Assembly: GCA_947628505.1 (NCBI GenBank)
Contig: CANRAD010000006.1
Span: forward strand, 1-64,000
Length of the DNA stretch: 64,000 bases
Source of the DNA: an uncultured Clostridia bacterium
Lineage (GTDB): Bacteria; Bacillota; Clostridia; Christensenellales; Borkfalkiaceae
Direction: 5' to 3'
How positions within the stretch are numbered: position 1 is the stretch's first letter; each line of letters starts with the position of its first letter. The notes beneath the pieces were generated by a model. That model was not told the origin of the DNA. It worked only from the letters and a program-made list of their open reading frames with translations, and made no database searches. Shown one piece after another: positions 7,837 through 15,788 of this stretch. Position numbers and translations under genes: made by a program.

Positions 7837-9180
7837 ATGTACGATTATCTCATATTGAACCAACTCAATAAATACGCAAAAGCGGATAAAAGTTTCCATA
7901 TGCCGGGGCATAAAGGCCGCGGGGATTTCGCAAAGAGATTTCCGTGCGCCCATATGGACATAACCGAACTGAGCTATTCGGATAATCTCGCCGCGCCTTC
8001 CGGAGTGATCGCTTCGGCGGAGAGCGACATAGCCGAAATCCTCGGCGCCGAAAGGAGCTATATCCTCACCGACGGCTCGTCCTCGGGCATATTTACGCTC
8101 ATGTACGCCGCGTCCAAAAGAGGCGGCAAAATAATAGTGCCCCGCAACAGCCATCAGAGCGTATGGAACGCTTGCCGCATATTCGGGCTCGAACCCGTCA
8201 TCGTGCAGGGCGAGAGCAGAGAGGGCGTTATAACGCCTCCCGAGGCGGACGTCATAGAGCGGCTCGTCGTAAACGACGTGGATATCGCGGGCATGCTCGC
8301 CGTATCTCCCGATTATTACGGCAATATAAGCCCCCTCGAAGACTATGCCGACGTTCTCAGAAAGCATAAAAGGCTTCTTCTGGCCGACGGCGCGCACGGA
8401 GCGCACCTCGCTTTCAGTCCCGACAGAGCGGGCTATGCCGGCAATTTTGCCGACGCATGGGTGGACGGCGCGCATAAGTGTCTGCCGACGCTTACGCAGG
8501 GCGCCGTGCTCAACGTCAAAAACAGATCCCTCATTCCGGACATAGAAGAGGGGCTTCACATATTCCGCACCACGTCGCCGAGTTATCCCGTCATGGCGTC
8601 GGTGGAATACGGAGTAAAATTTCTCGCAAACAATCCCGGCAAAACCGAAGAGGCCATAGTCGCCGCGGAGAAGATGAGGGCGGAGAAAAACATAGCTTTT
8701 TATCCCTCCGACGATTGGGCCAAACTCGCCGTGGACTGTTCGGCATGGAAACTTTCGGCCGACGCCGTGGCCGCCGAACTCGAAAAGAAGGGCATATATC
8801 CCGAGTTTTCCGACGGCAGATACGTGCTTTTTTATCTGTCGCCCATGACGTTGCCGACGGATATGAAGACGTTGAAGAGCGCGCTTAAAAGCGTGCGCGG
8901 CAACAAAAAACTCAGAAGTTCGGTTTACGTCGCCCGTCCCCCGATACCGTCGGCGCCGAGGACGTACAGCTTTCAATACGCGCTCAAAAAGCCGAGCGAG
9001 TGGGTGGATCTGAGCGTTGCCGCGGGCAGAATGTGCGCGCAGAACGCCGGACTTACGCCGCCTTGTATACCCGTTGTGGTTACGGGAGAGATGATAACCG
9101 AAAACGCCGTGAGAATTCTCAAAAGCGGCGCCGCTTTCGGGCTCGAAAGCGGGAAAATAAAGGTGGTAAAAAAGTCGTGA
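7837..9180 (+). CDS. Orn/Lys/Arg decarboxylase family protein (YaaO-like)
   Basis: 447 residues, the short form of the PLP fold-I basic amino acid decarboxylases. It lacks the N-terminal wing domain of the inducible E. coli enzymes. Motifs: SFHMPGHKG near the N-terminus, TDGSSSGIF (phosphate binding), LLADGAHGAH (Asp to pyridine N), and the Schiff-base lysine in DGAHKCLPTLTQ (about K214). It would release CO2 from lysine, ornithine or arginine to make a polyamine precursor; which one is unknown. It starts five bases after lysS and overlaps tmk by GTGA. The position next to tmk matches Bacillus yaaO. Confidence 0.9.
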   Translation: MYDYLILNQLNKYAKADKSFHMPGHKGRGDFAKRFPCAHMDITELSYSDNLAAPSGVIASAESDIAEILGAERSYILTDGSSSGIFTLMYAASKRGGKIIVPRNSHQSVWNACRIFGLEPVIVQGESREGVITPPEADVIERLVVNDVDIAGMLAVSPDYYGNISPLEDYADVLRKHKRLLLADGAHGAHLAFSPDRAGYAGNFADAWVDGAHKCLPTLTQGAVLNVKNRSLIPDIEEGLHIFRTTSPSYPVMASVEYGVKFLANNPGKTEEAIVAAEKMRAEKNIAFYPSDDWAKLAVDCSAWKLSADAVAAELEKKGIYPEFSDGRYVLFYLSPMTLPTDMKTLKSALKSVRGNKKLRSSVYVARPPIPSAPRTYSFQYALKKPSEWVDLSVAAGRMCAQNAGLTPPCIPVVVTGEMITENAVRILKSGAAFGLESGKIKVVKKS

Positions 9181-9800
9181 GAGGCAAATTCGTAACGTTC
9201 GAGGGCTGCGAGGGCTCGGGCAAGAGCACTCAGTTGAAACTCCTCGGCGAATATCTTTCGTCGTCGGGCGCAGACTTTATAATGACGCGCGAGCCGGGCG
9301 GCAGCGCGATAGCCGAGGATATAAGAAAGATAATCCTCAACGGCGAATACGTGAATATGTGCGCGGAATGCGAGGCGCTTTTGTACGCCGCCGCGAGAAT
9401 ACAGCATCTGAAAGAGGTGGTTGAACCCGCTCTCGCCGCCGGAAAGCTCGTCGTCTGCGACAGGTTCGTGGATTCGTCTTTCGCGTATCAGGGCGAGGCG
9501 CGAGGGCTGGGCAAAGAGTTCATCGCCGGAATAAATTCGTTCGCGCTCGAAAATTACAGCCCGGATCTGACCGTTTTCCTCGATATCCCGCCCCGCGAGG
9601 CGTTCGCGCGCAAGCACGGGGCCGATCTCAACGACAGAATGGAAAAAGCGGGAATGTCTTTTCATGAAAAAGTATATGAAGGCTACAAGAAAATAGCGGC
9701 GGAATACCCGCGCATACACGAGGTGTATTGCGGGGGAACCAAATACGAAACGGCGGAGCGCATAAAGGCTCTGCTCATAGAAAAAGGCATAATAAAATAG
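9177..9800 (+). CDS. tmk: Thymidylate kinase
   Basis: 207 residues from a GTG start that overlaps the decarboxylase stop (GTGA) and has AAAGGTGG upstream. The longer ORF in the track reads through the previous gene and is not real. Landmarks: P-loop FEGCEGSGKSTQ, TREPGG, and the DRFVDSSFAYQG LID/dTMP region. It phosphorylates dTMP to dTDP for DNA synthesis. Neighbours holB and ricT follow the Bacillus tmk-holB-yaaT order. Confidence 0.96.
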   Translation: MRGKFVTFEGCEGSGKSTQLKLLGEYLSSSGADFIMTREPGGSAIAEDIRKIILNGEYVNMCAECEALLYAAARIQHLKEVVEPALAAGKLVVCDRFVDSSFAYQGEARGLGKEFIAGINSFALENYSPDLTVFLDIPPREAFARKHGADLNDRMEKAGMSFHEKVYEGYKKIAAEYPRIHEVYCGGTKYETAERIKALLIEKGIIK

Positions 9801-9801
9801 C

Positions 9802-10716
9802 GTGGAAAAGCTCATAAAATCTACAACGGCATACAAGATTTTTTCGGGCGACGTAAAAAGCGGAACGCTTTCGCACGCCTATCTTCTGCATTTTCAGGAC
9901 GTCAAAAATCTCAGGGAAACGCTTCTTTTTTTCGCGGACGTGTTTTTCGGGGCCGAAAAGGGCGGACTTCTCGACGAACGCATACGTTCGGGGGCTTTCC
10001 CCGATTTTACAATATATCCCGCCGCGGACAAGAAGATTTCTGCGGAGGGGGTTGCCGGAATAGTCGAGGATACGGCGCTTCGGCCTATGGAAGGAGTTAA
10101 AAAACTGTACGTCATCGTCGGGTTCGAGCAGGCTTCGGCGCTCGTGCAGAACAAACTTCTGAAAACCTTGGAGGAGCCGCCGGAGGGAGTTCATTTTATT
10201 TTGGGCGCGGCGGCGCTTGCGCCCGTGCTCTCCACCGTCGTGTCGCGCGTCAAGCTCCTGGAAATTCCGCCGTTTTCCGAAGAGGAGATATTTTCCGCTC
10301 TCGAAAGGCGCAGGGAAAACCCTTTGAACAGAGCCGCGGCGGCAAGCGCGAACGGCGTTCTGGGAGTTGCGGAAAACATGGTTTCGGGCGGCTGGTTTGC
10401 AAATGTCGTCGCCGCCGCGAACGAGATATGTTCGGCGACGAAAGCCGAAACCGCGGGCGAACTCGCGGCCAAATACGGCGATACGCAATATAAAACGGAG
10501 CTCCTCTCCGAAATGCAGAGGATATATTTCGAAGCCCTCGGCGGAAGGGGGAAAATTGCGGGAAAGATTGAAAAACCCGCGCTCATATACGCGCTCGAAC
10601 GCATAACGCGCGCCTTTGAGGACGTCAGATTCAACGCGTATTTCAGAGCGCTTTTATACGACTTTATGCTCGGAGTCGTCAAGGAGAACGAAAAATGGCA
10701 AAAATTACAGGCGTAA
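9802..10716 (+). CDS. holB: DNA polymerase III subunit delta'
   Basis: 304 residues, GTG start one base after tmk. It belongs to the clamp-loader AAA+ family: HAYLLHF near the N-terminus, QASALVQNKLLKTLEEPPEGVHFIL (sensor and Walker B-like region), and TVVSRVKLLEIPP at the SRC position, where Cys is replaced by Val. There is no functional P-loop, as usual for delta'. It forms part of the complex that loads the beta clamp. The 3' end overlaps ricT by 22 bases, indicating translational coupling. Confidence 0.92.
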   Translation: MEKLIKSTTAYKIFSGDVKSGTLSHAYLLHFQDVKNLRETLLFFADVFFGAEKGGLLDERIRSGAFPDFTIYPAADKKISAEGVAGIVEDTALRPMEGVKKLYVIVGFEQASALVQNKLLKTLEEPPEGVHFILGAAALAPVLSTVVSRVKLLEIPPFSEEEIFSALERRRENPLNRAAAASANGVLGVAENMVSGGWFANVVAAANEICSATKAETAGELAAKYGDTQYKTELLSEMQRIYFEALGGRGKIAGKIEKPALIYALERITRAFEDVRFNAYFRALLYDFMLGVVKENEKWQKLQA

Positions 10717-11576
10717 CCTTCAAAGAGGGCGGAAAGGTATATTATTTCGCCCCCGGCAAGGACAGATATAAAGAGGGAATGGGCGTTATTGTGGAGACGA
10801 CGCGCGGCGTGGAATACGCTACGGTTGTCATTCCGTTTGCGGAAGTTGAGGATTCGAAGCTCATAACGCCCCTTAAACCCATATTGAGAATAGCCGGACA
10901 GAGAGACAAGGAAATTCATAGAAAAAACCTCGAAAAGCGCGCGGGGGCGATGAAGACGGTAGAGGAAAAGATAGCCGCCCGCGGGCTCGACATGAAGCTC
11001 ATTGACTGCGAATTTACGTTCGACGGCGCCAAGGCGATATTTTACTATTCGGCGCCCCAGAGAGTGGATTTCAGAGAACTCGTCAAGGAACTTTCGCAGA
11101 TATTCCGCATGCGCATAGAACTCAGACAAGTGGGCATACGCGACGAAATAAAGATGATAGGCGGGCTTTCCCCGTGCGGGAGAGAGTGCTGTTGCGCGAG
11201 CTGTATGCCGGATTTCAAAAAAGTTACGGTAAAAATGGCGAAAAATCAGGGACTTTCTTTGAACCCGAGCAAGATTTCGGGACTGTGCGGGAGATTGATG
11301 TGCTGTCTGGCGTTCGAGAACGAATATTATGCCGAGGCCTATAAGCAGATGCCCAAAATAGGCAGCGAAGTGGAAACGCCCGACGGCAAGGGCACTGCGG
11401 TAAACGTCAATATGCTCAAAATGGAAGTGCGCGTGCGCATAGACGACAAGGAAAAGGACATATTCACATATCACGATTATCCGCTCTCGGAATTGCGCTT
11501 CAAAAACCGCAAACAGCCGGAAAAGGAAGAGAAAGAGGACGAGATAGACGAAAATCTCAAAGAAATTCTCGATTAA
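10695..11576 (+). CDS. ricT: PSP1-domain protein RicT (YaaT)
   Basis: 293 residues. The N-terminal part (1-120) leads into the PSP1 core with the cysteine-rich motifs CGRECCCASC and CGRLMCCL, and then a basic C-terminal region with PDGKGTAVNVNMLKMEVRV. In Bacillus, RicT (YaaT) works with RicA and RicF in RNase Y-dependent mRNA maturation, and the trio carries Fe-S clusters. The tail is rich in Lys/Glu. It overlaps holB by 22 bases. It is the last gene before a promoter-bearing ferredoxin. Confidence 0.92.
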   Translation: MAKITGVTFKEGGKVYYFAPGKDRYKEGMGVIVETTRGVEYATVVIPFAEVEDSKLITPLKPILRIAGQRDKEIHRKNLEKRAGAMKTVEEKIAARGLDMKLIDCEFTFDGAKAIFYYSAPQRVDFRELVKELSQIFRMRIELRQVGIRDEIKMIGGLSPCGRECCCASCMPDFKKVTVKMAKNQGLSLNPSKISGLCGRLMCCLAFENEYYAEAYKQMPKIGSEVETPDGKGTAVNVNMLKMEVRVRIDDKEKDIFTYHDYPLSELRFKNRKQPEKEEKEDEIDENLKEILD

Positions 11577-11601
11577 TCGCGCTTTAAATTGTCAATTCCT
11601 C

Positions 11602-11630
11602 TTTACAGACGAAAAAAGGTGTGATATAAT
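11602..11630 (+). promoter_or_regulatory. Ferredoxin promoter
   Basis: TTTACA (11602-11607), 17-base spacer and TATAAT (11625-11630), 36 bases before the ferredoxin ATG. Confidence 0.8.
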
Positions 11631-11666
11631 ACGGATAACGTATTAAATAAAAATGGAGGAAGAATT

Positions 11667-11840
11667 ATGGCACACGCTATATCCGATGAGTGCGTAAGCT
11701 GCGGCGCATGCGCCGGAACATGCCCCGTTGAGGCAATTTCCGAGGGCCCCGATAAGTACGTCGTTAATCCCGATGTCTGCATCGACTGCGGCGCTTGCGA
11801 GGACGTTTGCCCTACCGGAGCAATTCATCCCGCGGAATAA
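11667..11840 (+). CDS. 2[4Fe-4S] ferredoxin
   Basis: 57 residues, too short for the ORF track. It has two classical cluster motifs, CVSCGACAGTCP and CIDCGACEDVCP, each ending in the Pro that marks clostridial ferredoxins, related by internal duplication. It is a low-potential one-electron carrier and a plausible partner for the HydABC hydrogenase encoded at 26.6 kb. The ribosome site GGAGGAAG lies just before ATG. It has its own promoter and terminator, so it is a single-gene unit inserted into the otherwise conserved ricT-trmN6-rsmI neighbourhood. Confidence 0.97.
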   Translation: MAHAISDECVSCGACAGTCPVEAISEGPDKYVVNPDVCIDCGACEDVCPTGAIHPAE

Positions 11841-11852
11841 TAAAGATATACG

Positions 11853-11879
11853 AAAAAGCGGGGCTGTCCCCGCTTTTTT
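11853..11879 (+). terminator. Ferredoxin terminator
   Basis: Stem gcgggg/ccccgc (11858-11863 with 11868-11873), loop ctgt, A-run before and six Ts after. It is a classical intrinsic terminator 13 bases after the ferredoxin stop. Confidence 0.9.
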
Positions 11880-11891
11880 GCTTGTAAAAAA

Positions 11892-12578
11892 ATGTTGAAA
11901 GACGGCGAAACGCTCGAAGAATTCTTCGGCGACAAAAAAATAATACAGAACGCGGAGCTCTATCGGTTTACTTCCGACAGTATTTTGCTTTCGCGCTTCG
12001 CGCGCGCGAAAGCGGGAGAAAAGGCGGCGGATTTCTGCGCCGGATGCGGAGTGGTGGGCTTTCATTTTCTCTGCCTCAATCCCGGAAAAACGGCGTCTCT
12101 ACATCTCTTCGAAATGCAGGAAAAGCTGTGCGATATGGCAAGGCGTTCGGCGGAGATGAACGGCTTTAAATGCACGGTGATAAACTCGCGGTTGCAGGAC
12201 ATAGGTCGGGAATACGACGACGCGTTTTCGCTGATACTCTGCAACCCGCCTTACGAGCGCGGCGGTTTCGAAAACGCGAGCTATGAGCGCGCTATATGCC
12301 GCAAGGAAATAACCCTTTCTTTGCCCGAAATTGTGGATATATCTTATAAAAAACTCAAATTCGGCGGGCGGTTGGCAATAATAAACCGCGCCGACAGAGC
12401 GGCCGAGCTCATATATCTTTTGAAAAAGCGCGGGCTCGAACCGAAGAGAATACAATTCGTCTCCGGAACACAGAACGGCAAGCCGTATCTCGTTATGGTT
12501 GAGGCCGTAAAGGGCGGCAAAGAGGGAGTCGACGTTCTGCCCGTGCTCGTAAACGCCGTTCACAAGGCAAATCCATGA
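11892..12578 (+). CDS. trmN6: tRNA1(Val) (adenine37-N6)-methyltransferase-like protein
   Basis: 228 residues, SAM-dependent methyltransferase of the YfiC/YabB type. Motif I is AADFCAGCGVVGFHFL (about 45-60) and the catalytic motif IV is LCNPPYERGG (NPPY, adenine-N6 type). The family methylates A37 of a tRNA; the exact tRNA here is assumed. It begins only 13 bases after the ferredoxin terminator and has no obvious ribosome site, so its promoter is unclear and may be read-through. It overlaps rsmI by ATGA. The pair matches yabB-yabC in Bacillus. Confidence 0.85.
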   Translation: MLKDGETLEEFFGDKKIIQNAELYRFTSDSILLSRFARAKAGEKAADFCAGCGVVGFHFLCLNPGKTASLHLFEMQEKLCDMARRSAEMNGFKCTVINSRLQDIGREYDDAFSLILCNPPYERGGFENASYERAICRKEITLSLPEIVDISYKKLKFGGRLAIINRADRAAELIYLLKKRGLEPKRIQFVSGTQNGKPYLVMVEAVKGGKEGVDVLPVLVNAVHKANP

Positions 12579-13378
12579 TATATTTTGTTTCAACGCCGAT
12601 AGGCAATTTAAAAGACATAACTCTGCGCGCTTTGGAAGTTTTAAGGTCGGCGGACGTGATTTTCTGCGAGGATACCCGCCGCACGTTGAAACTTCTGAAC
12701 GCCTACGACATAAAAAAGCCCCTTAAAACCTGTCATAAGTTCAACGAACGCGAATCGGCGGAAAAAATAATCGCCGCCGCGAGAGAGGGCGGGAACGTCG
12801 CCGTTGTCTCGGACGCGGGCATGCCCGTCATTTCCGATCCCGGCAACGCCGTTTGCAGACAATTGAAAGCCGCCGGAGAGCAATACACCGTCGTTCCCGG
12901 CGCGAACGCCGCGCTTTCCGCGCTAATACTTTCGGCTTTTCCCGCGGATAAGTTCCTTTTTGTGGGGTTCTTGCCCGAAAAGGCGGGGGAAAAACGCCGT
13001 ATACTTCGCAAATTTGCGCAGACCGAGGCCACGCTCATATTCCACGTCGCTCCGCAGGACATAGCAAGCGACGTCGCCGCGATGGCGGAGGTTTTGGGCA
13101 ATCGCCGGGCTTGCGCCGTGCGCGAAATAACCAAGTTGCACGAAGAGGCGGTGGAGTTTGAGCTCGCGGAGGGCTATAAAGGCGAAGCGCGCGGCGAGTT
13201 CGTAATAATTACGGAGGGCGCCGCGGAGAAAGAGAACGAACTCAATTCTCTGTCGGTCGAGGACCATATCTTGCACTATATGTCGCAGGGAATGGATAAA
13301 AAGGAAGCGATAAAGCAGGTGGCGAAGGACAGAGGAGAGCCCAAATCCGAAATATACAAGCGGGCGTTGAACCTCTGA
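12575..13378 (+). CDS. rsmI: 16S rRNA (cytidine1402-2'-O)-methyltransferase RsmI
   Basis: 267 residues, tetrapyrrole-methylase fold. Motifs: the N-terminal VSTPIGNLKDITLRALEVL, CEDTRRTLKLL, VSDAGMPVISDPG and VPGANAALSALILSAFP. It 2'-O-methylates C1402 in the ribosomal P site. The C-terminal GMDKKEAIKQVAKDRGEPKSEIYK helix is typical. It overlaps trmN6 by four bases. A strong bidirectional terminator lies between it and convergent mnmA. Confidence 0.96.
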   Translation: MIYFVSTPIGNLKDITLRALEVLRSADVIFCEDTRRTLKLLNAYDIKKPLKTCHKFNERESAEKIIAAAREGGNVAVVSDAGMPVISDPGNAVCRQLKAAGEQYTVVPGANAALSALILSAFPADKFLFVGFLPEKAGEKRRILRKFAQTEATLIFHVAPQDIASDVAAMAEVLGNRRACAVREITKLHEEAVEFELAEGYKGEARGEFVIITEGAAEKENELNSLSVEDHILHYMSQGMDKKEAIKQVAKDRGEPKSEIYKRALNL

Positions 13379-13477
13379 GTTGGCGCGGCGGCATATGCGA
13401 CGGGCGAGTTTTCCGTCCGAATAAAATGACATATCCGTAATGACGAGGCGCGTTTCGTACGTTGAATAATAAGAAAA

Positions 13478-13510
13478 AAAGCCGCGGCGCTTTTGCGCCG
13501 CGGCTTTATG
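13478..13510. terminator. Bidirectional terminator between rsmI and mnmA
   Basis: A thirteen-base-pair stem (13478-13490 with 13495-13507) has loop tttt, an A-run on the left and Ts on the right. It lies between two convergent genes and can end both transcripts. Confidence 0.85.
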
Positions 13511-13535
13511 TTTTATTTATGCGCGGATTCCGGCC

Positions 13536-14612
13536 TCAGTAAAAGACCTCGGTTATCGTTCCGCCGCCGAGGCAAGCGGTTTCGTCGTAGAAAACGGCGT
13601 ATTGGCCTTCCGTAACGGCGCGCTGGGGGACATCGAAAGTTACCGTCGCGCCGCTTTCGGTGAGCGTTACCGTTACGTTTTGTTCGGGTTGGCGATATCG
13701 GAATTTTGCGCGGCATGAAAACTTTTGCTCGGGGATATATCCTATCCAATTGAGATTTTCCACGCGGCAAGCCCGGGAATAAAGGGGGCTCTCGTCGCCG
13801 TGAGACACATACAGAACGTTGTTTTCAAGGTCTTTTTTTACTACGAACCAACGTCCGTCCTCGCCGCTTTTGCCGCCGAGGTTAAGCCCCTTTCTCTGGC
13901 CGAGAGTGTAGTACATAAGCCCGATATGCTCGCCGACGGTCTCGCCTTGCAGAGTTACTATTTTGCCGCTTTGCGCGGGCAGATATCCGCGCAGAAATTT
14001 GCGGAAATTGCGTTCGCCTATAAAACATATGCCCGTCGAATCCTTCTTGCGGGCGGTTGCGAGTCCCTCGCGTCCGGCGATTGCGCGAACATCTTTTTTT
14101 GTCATATCGCCGAGCGGAAACAAGACGCCGGAAAGCTGTTCTTCGCGCACCTGATTGAGAAAATACGTCTGGTCCTTGGCCGCGTCGGCCGCCTTTAAAA
14201 GGCGCGTTTTTCCGCATACGTCTTCGATTTTGCAATAATGACCTGTGGCGATAAAATCCGCGCCCATGTTCAGCGCATATTCGCGGAACGGCCCGAATTT
14301 TATTTCGCGGTTGCAAAGAACGTCGGGATTGGGCGTTCTTCCCGCGGCGTATTCTTGAAGAAAATACGAGAAAACGCGCTTTTTGTATTCTTCGGCGAAA
14401 TTGACGCTGTAATAGGGAATGTCGAGTGCGGAGCAAACTCTCGCCACGTCGGCGAAATCCCCGTCTGCGTTGCACGCTCCGGAGGCGTCGGTCTCCTCCC
14501 AATTCATCATAAAAAGACCTATTACGTTGTATCCGCGCTCTTTGAGAAGATAGGCGGCGACGGACGAATCAACTCCGCCGCTCATTCCGACCACTACCGT
14601 AGATTTTTGCAT
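13536..14612 (-). CDS. mnmA: tRNA-specific 2-thiouridylase MnmA
   Basis: 358 residues. The PP-loop VVVGMSGGVDSSVAA adenylates the tRNA, and the two catalytic cysteines are seen in NPDVLCNREIKF and DSTGICFIGERNF. It makes 2-thiouridine at position 34 of Lys/Glu/Gln tRNAs. The ORF track starts 10 codons earlier, but that ATG lies inside the -10 box. The second ATG at 14612 has GAAGGG upstream and is the real start. It is divergent from the DUF4250 gene, sharing one -35 element. Confidence 0.96.
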   Translation of the reverse strand: MQKSTVVVGMSGGVDSSVAAYLLKERGYNVIGLFMMNWEETDASGACNADGDFADVARVCSALDIPYYSVNFAEEYKKRVFSYFLQEYAAGRTPNPDVLCNREIKFGPFREYALNMGADFIATGHYCKIEDVCGKTRLLKAADAAKDQTYFLNQVREEQLSGVLFPLGDMTKKDVRAIAGREGLATARKKDSTGICFIGERNFRKFLRGYLPAQSGKIVTLQGETVGEHIGLMYYTLGQRKGLNLGGKSGEDGRWFVVKKDLENNVLYVSHGDESPLYSRACRVENLNWIGYIPEQKFSCRAKFRYRQPEQNVTVTLTESGATVTFDVPQRAVTEGQYAVFYDETACLGGGTITEVFY

Positions 14613-14640
14613 GGCTTTCCCTTCGAATATTTTCCGGAAC

Positions 14641-14691
14641 ATTATAACATAACCTTAATAAGTTTGCAATAATTTTAAATTGTGGTATAAT
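14641..14691. promoter_or_regulatory. Divergent promoters of mnmA and DUF4250 gene sharing one -35 hexamer
   Basis: The self-complementary hexamer TTGCAA (14664-14669) can serve as -35 on both strands. Leftward, a 17-base spacer leads to TATAAT (14641-14646, minus strand) for mnmA. Rightward, a 16-base spacer leads to TATAAT (14686-14691) for the DUF4250 gene. Confidence 0.7.
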
Positions 14692-14697
14692 ATGCCT

Positions 14698-14874
14698 ATG
14701 GACATGCCTTCCGACGATTATATGCTTTTATCGGTTGTCAACACCAAGCTCAGAGACGAGTTCATATCGCTTGAAGAGCTCGCCGCCGCGGAGGGAGCGG
14801 AGGCGGAAGAGATACGCGAGCGCCTTGAAAACATAGGCTATTTTTACGACCGCGCGACGAATTCTTTCAGATAA
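14698..14874 (+). CDS. DUF4250 domain-containing small protein, leaderless mRNA
   Basis: 58 residues (MDMPSDDYMLLSVVNTKLRD...), the whole length of a DUF4250 domain found in many Clostridia; function unknown. The domain looks like a small helix-turn-helix (SLEELAAAEGAEAEEIRERLENIGY). The ORF track uses a TTG inside the promoter. Here the -10 TATAAT ends six bases before ATG 14698, so transcription should start at this codon. tRNA-Arg begins three bases after its stop, so the two are probably co-transcribed. Confidence 0.85.
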   Translation: MDMPSDDYMLLSVVNTKLRDEFISLEELAAAEGAEAEEIRERLENIGYFYDRATNSFR

Positions 14875-14877
14875 TAC

Positions 14878-14954
14878 GTACCCGTAGCTCAGTTGGATAG
14901 AGCAATAGCCTCCGACGCTATGTGCCGTTGGTTCGAATCCAATCGGGTACGCCA
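14878..14954 (+). tRNA. tRNA-Arg (anticodon CCG)
   Basis: 77 bases with encoded CCA. The acceptor stem gtacccg pairs with cgggtac, the D arm is agctcagttggatagagc, and the anticodon stem atagc/gctat encloses the loop ctccgac, giving anticodon CCG (reads CGG). The T arm has the standard ttcgaat loop. It sits directly after the DUF4250 gene and before a strong terminator. Confidence 0.95.
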
Positions 14955-14960
14955 AAATAA

Positions 14961-14996
14961 CGCAAAGCCTGTCGGGAAACGACAGGCTTTGCGCAA
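14961..14996 (+). terminator. Terminator after tRNA-Arg
   Basis: A perfect 14-base-pair stem (14961-14974 with 14980-14993) with loop ggaaa, starting seven bases after the tRNA. It lacks a long T run but is very stable. The rightward transcript toward 15012 must start after it or read through. Confidence 0.7.
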
Positions 14997-15011
14997 ATTA
15001 CGGAGAAAATT

Positions 15012-15785
15012 ATGACATATAATAAATTATTGGAATTTGCCGGGCCGAGAATAAGGCAATTTCTGAAAGACAAGCAGTGCGAAGGCGCATTCGGGTGGAC
15101 GGATTTCAACGCCGAATGTTATAAGAAAATGTACGAGGAAAATTCGTATGACGACGTGCGCACGGTCAAGATGCTTAAAGAGGAAATACCCGAGCTGAGA
15201 GAGGTATGCAAGCGGTGCGGGCAATTTTATGTCCGGCCTCGTAACAAGAGTGTGGTTGTATACGACCTAATGTTCGGAAAATTGCTCGAAGACGTCATCA
15301 TAGATTTTCTCAACGCCGAATTCAGAATACACGCCGTCCACGGGGATATTACCGACAAAAGATATCCCGACTGCATGATACTCGGGCCGGATAAGGGAAT
15401 AGTGGCGTATTTCGAAGTCAAATATCACGGCGCGCCCTTTATAAACGCCATACATAAAATAAACAGATACTGTTACGAGGGCAGCGCCACGCTCGACTTC
15501 AAAAAAGTTGTCAGGCAGCTTGAAATAATAGATTCCGACATAGAGCGGCCGGTATTTTATCTGCATTGGATAGATTATCCGTGTCTTAAAGGCATCTTCT
15601 TTGAAACTTCCGAGCAGGTTAAGGACTATATATACGGCAACGGCGAGATGTTCGTAAGGCAAAAAAGAGAGGGGGACGAGGCAAAAACGCCGCAGTCGGT
15701 TTACCTTGAAAAGATTTATTCACCCCTTCTTACGATGGGAACTTTCGACGAGTTTATAAATATGATCAGAAATATGAGAGGTTGA
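15012..15785 (+). CDS. PD-(D/E)xK nuclease-like protein of a restriction-modification island
   Basis: 257 residues, no close family recognised. The pattern E93 (KLLEDVI), YPD with D120, then a hydrophobic strand carrying FEVK (E135, K137) is the active-site layout of the PD-(D/E)xK restriction-endonuclease fold. A small Cys pair (CKRC, 66-69) precedes it. It probably cuts DNA, perhaps depending on modification state. It ends three bases before the TGT-like gene, so the two form an operon, and two DNA methyltransferase genes lie convergent downstream. That context supports a restriction role but the target is unknown. The start has GGAG six bases upstream (cggagaaaattATG). Confidence 0.65.
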   Translation: MTYNKLLEFAGPRIRQFLKDKQCEGAFGWTDFNAECYKKMYEENSYDDVRTVKMLKEEIPELREVCKRCGQFYVRPRNKSVVVYDLMFGKLLEDVIIDFLNAEFRIHAVHGDITDKRYPDCMILGPDKGIVAYFEVKYHGAPFINAIHKINRYCYEGSATLDFKKVVRQLEIIDSDIERPVFYLHWIDYPCLKGIFFETSEQVKDYIYGNGEMFVRQKREGDEAKTPQSVYLEKIYSPLLTMGTFDEFINMIRNMRG

Positions 15786-15788
15786 TTT

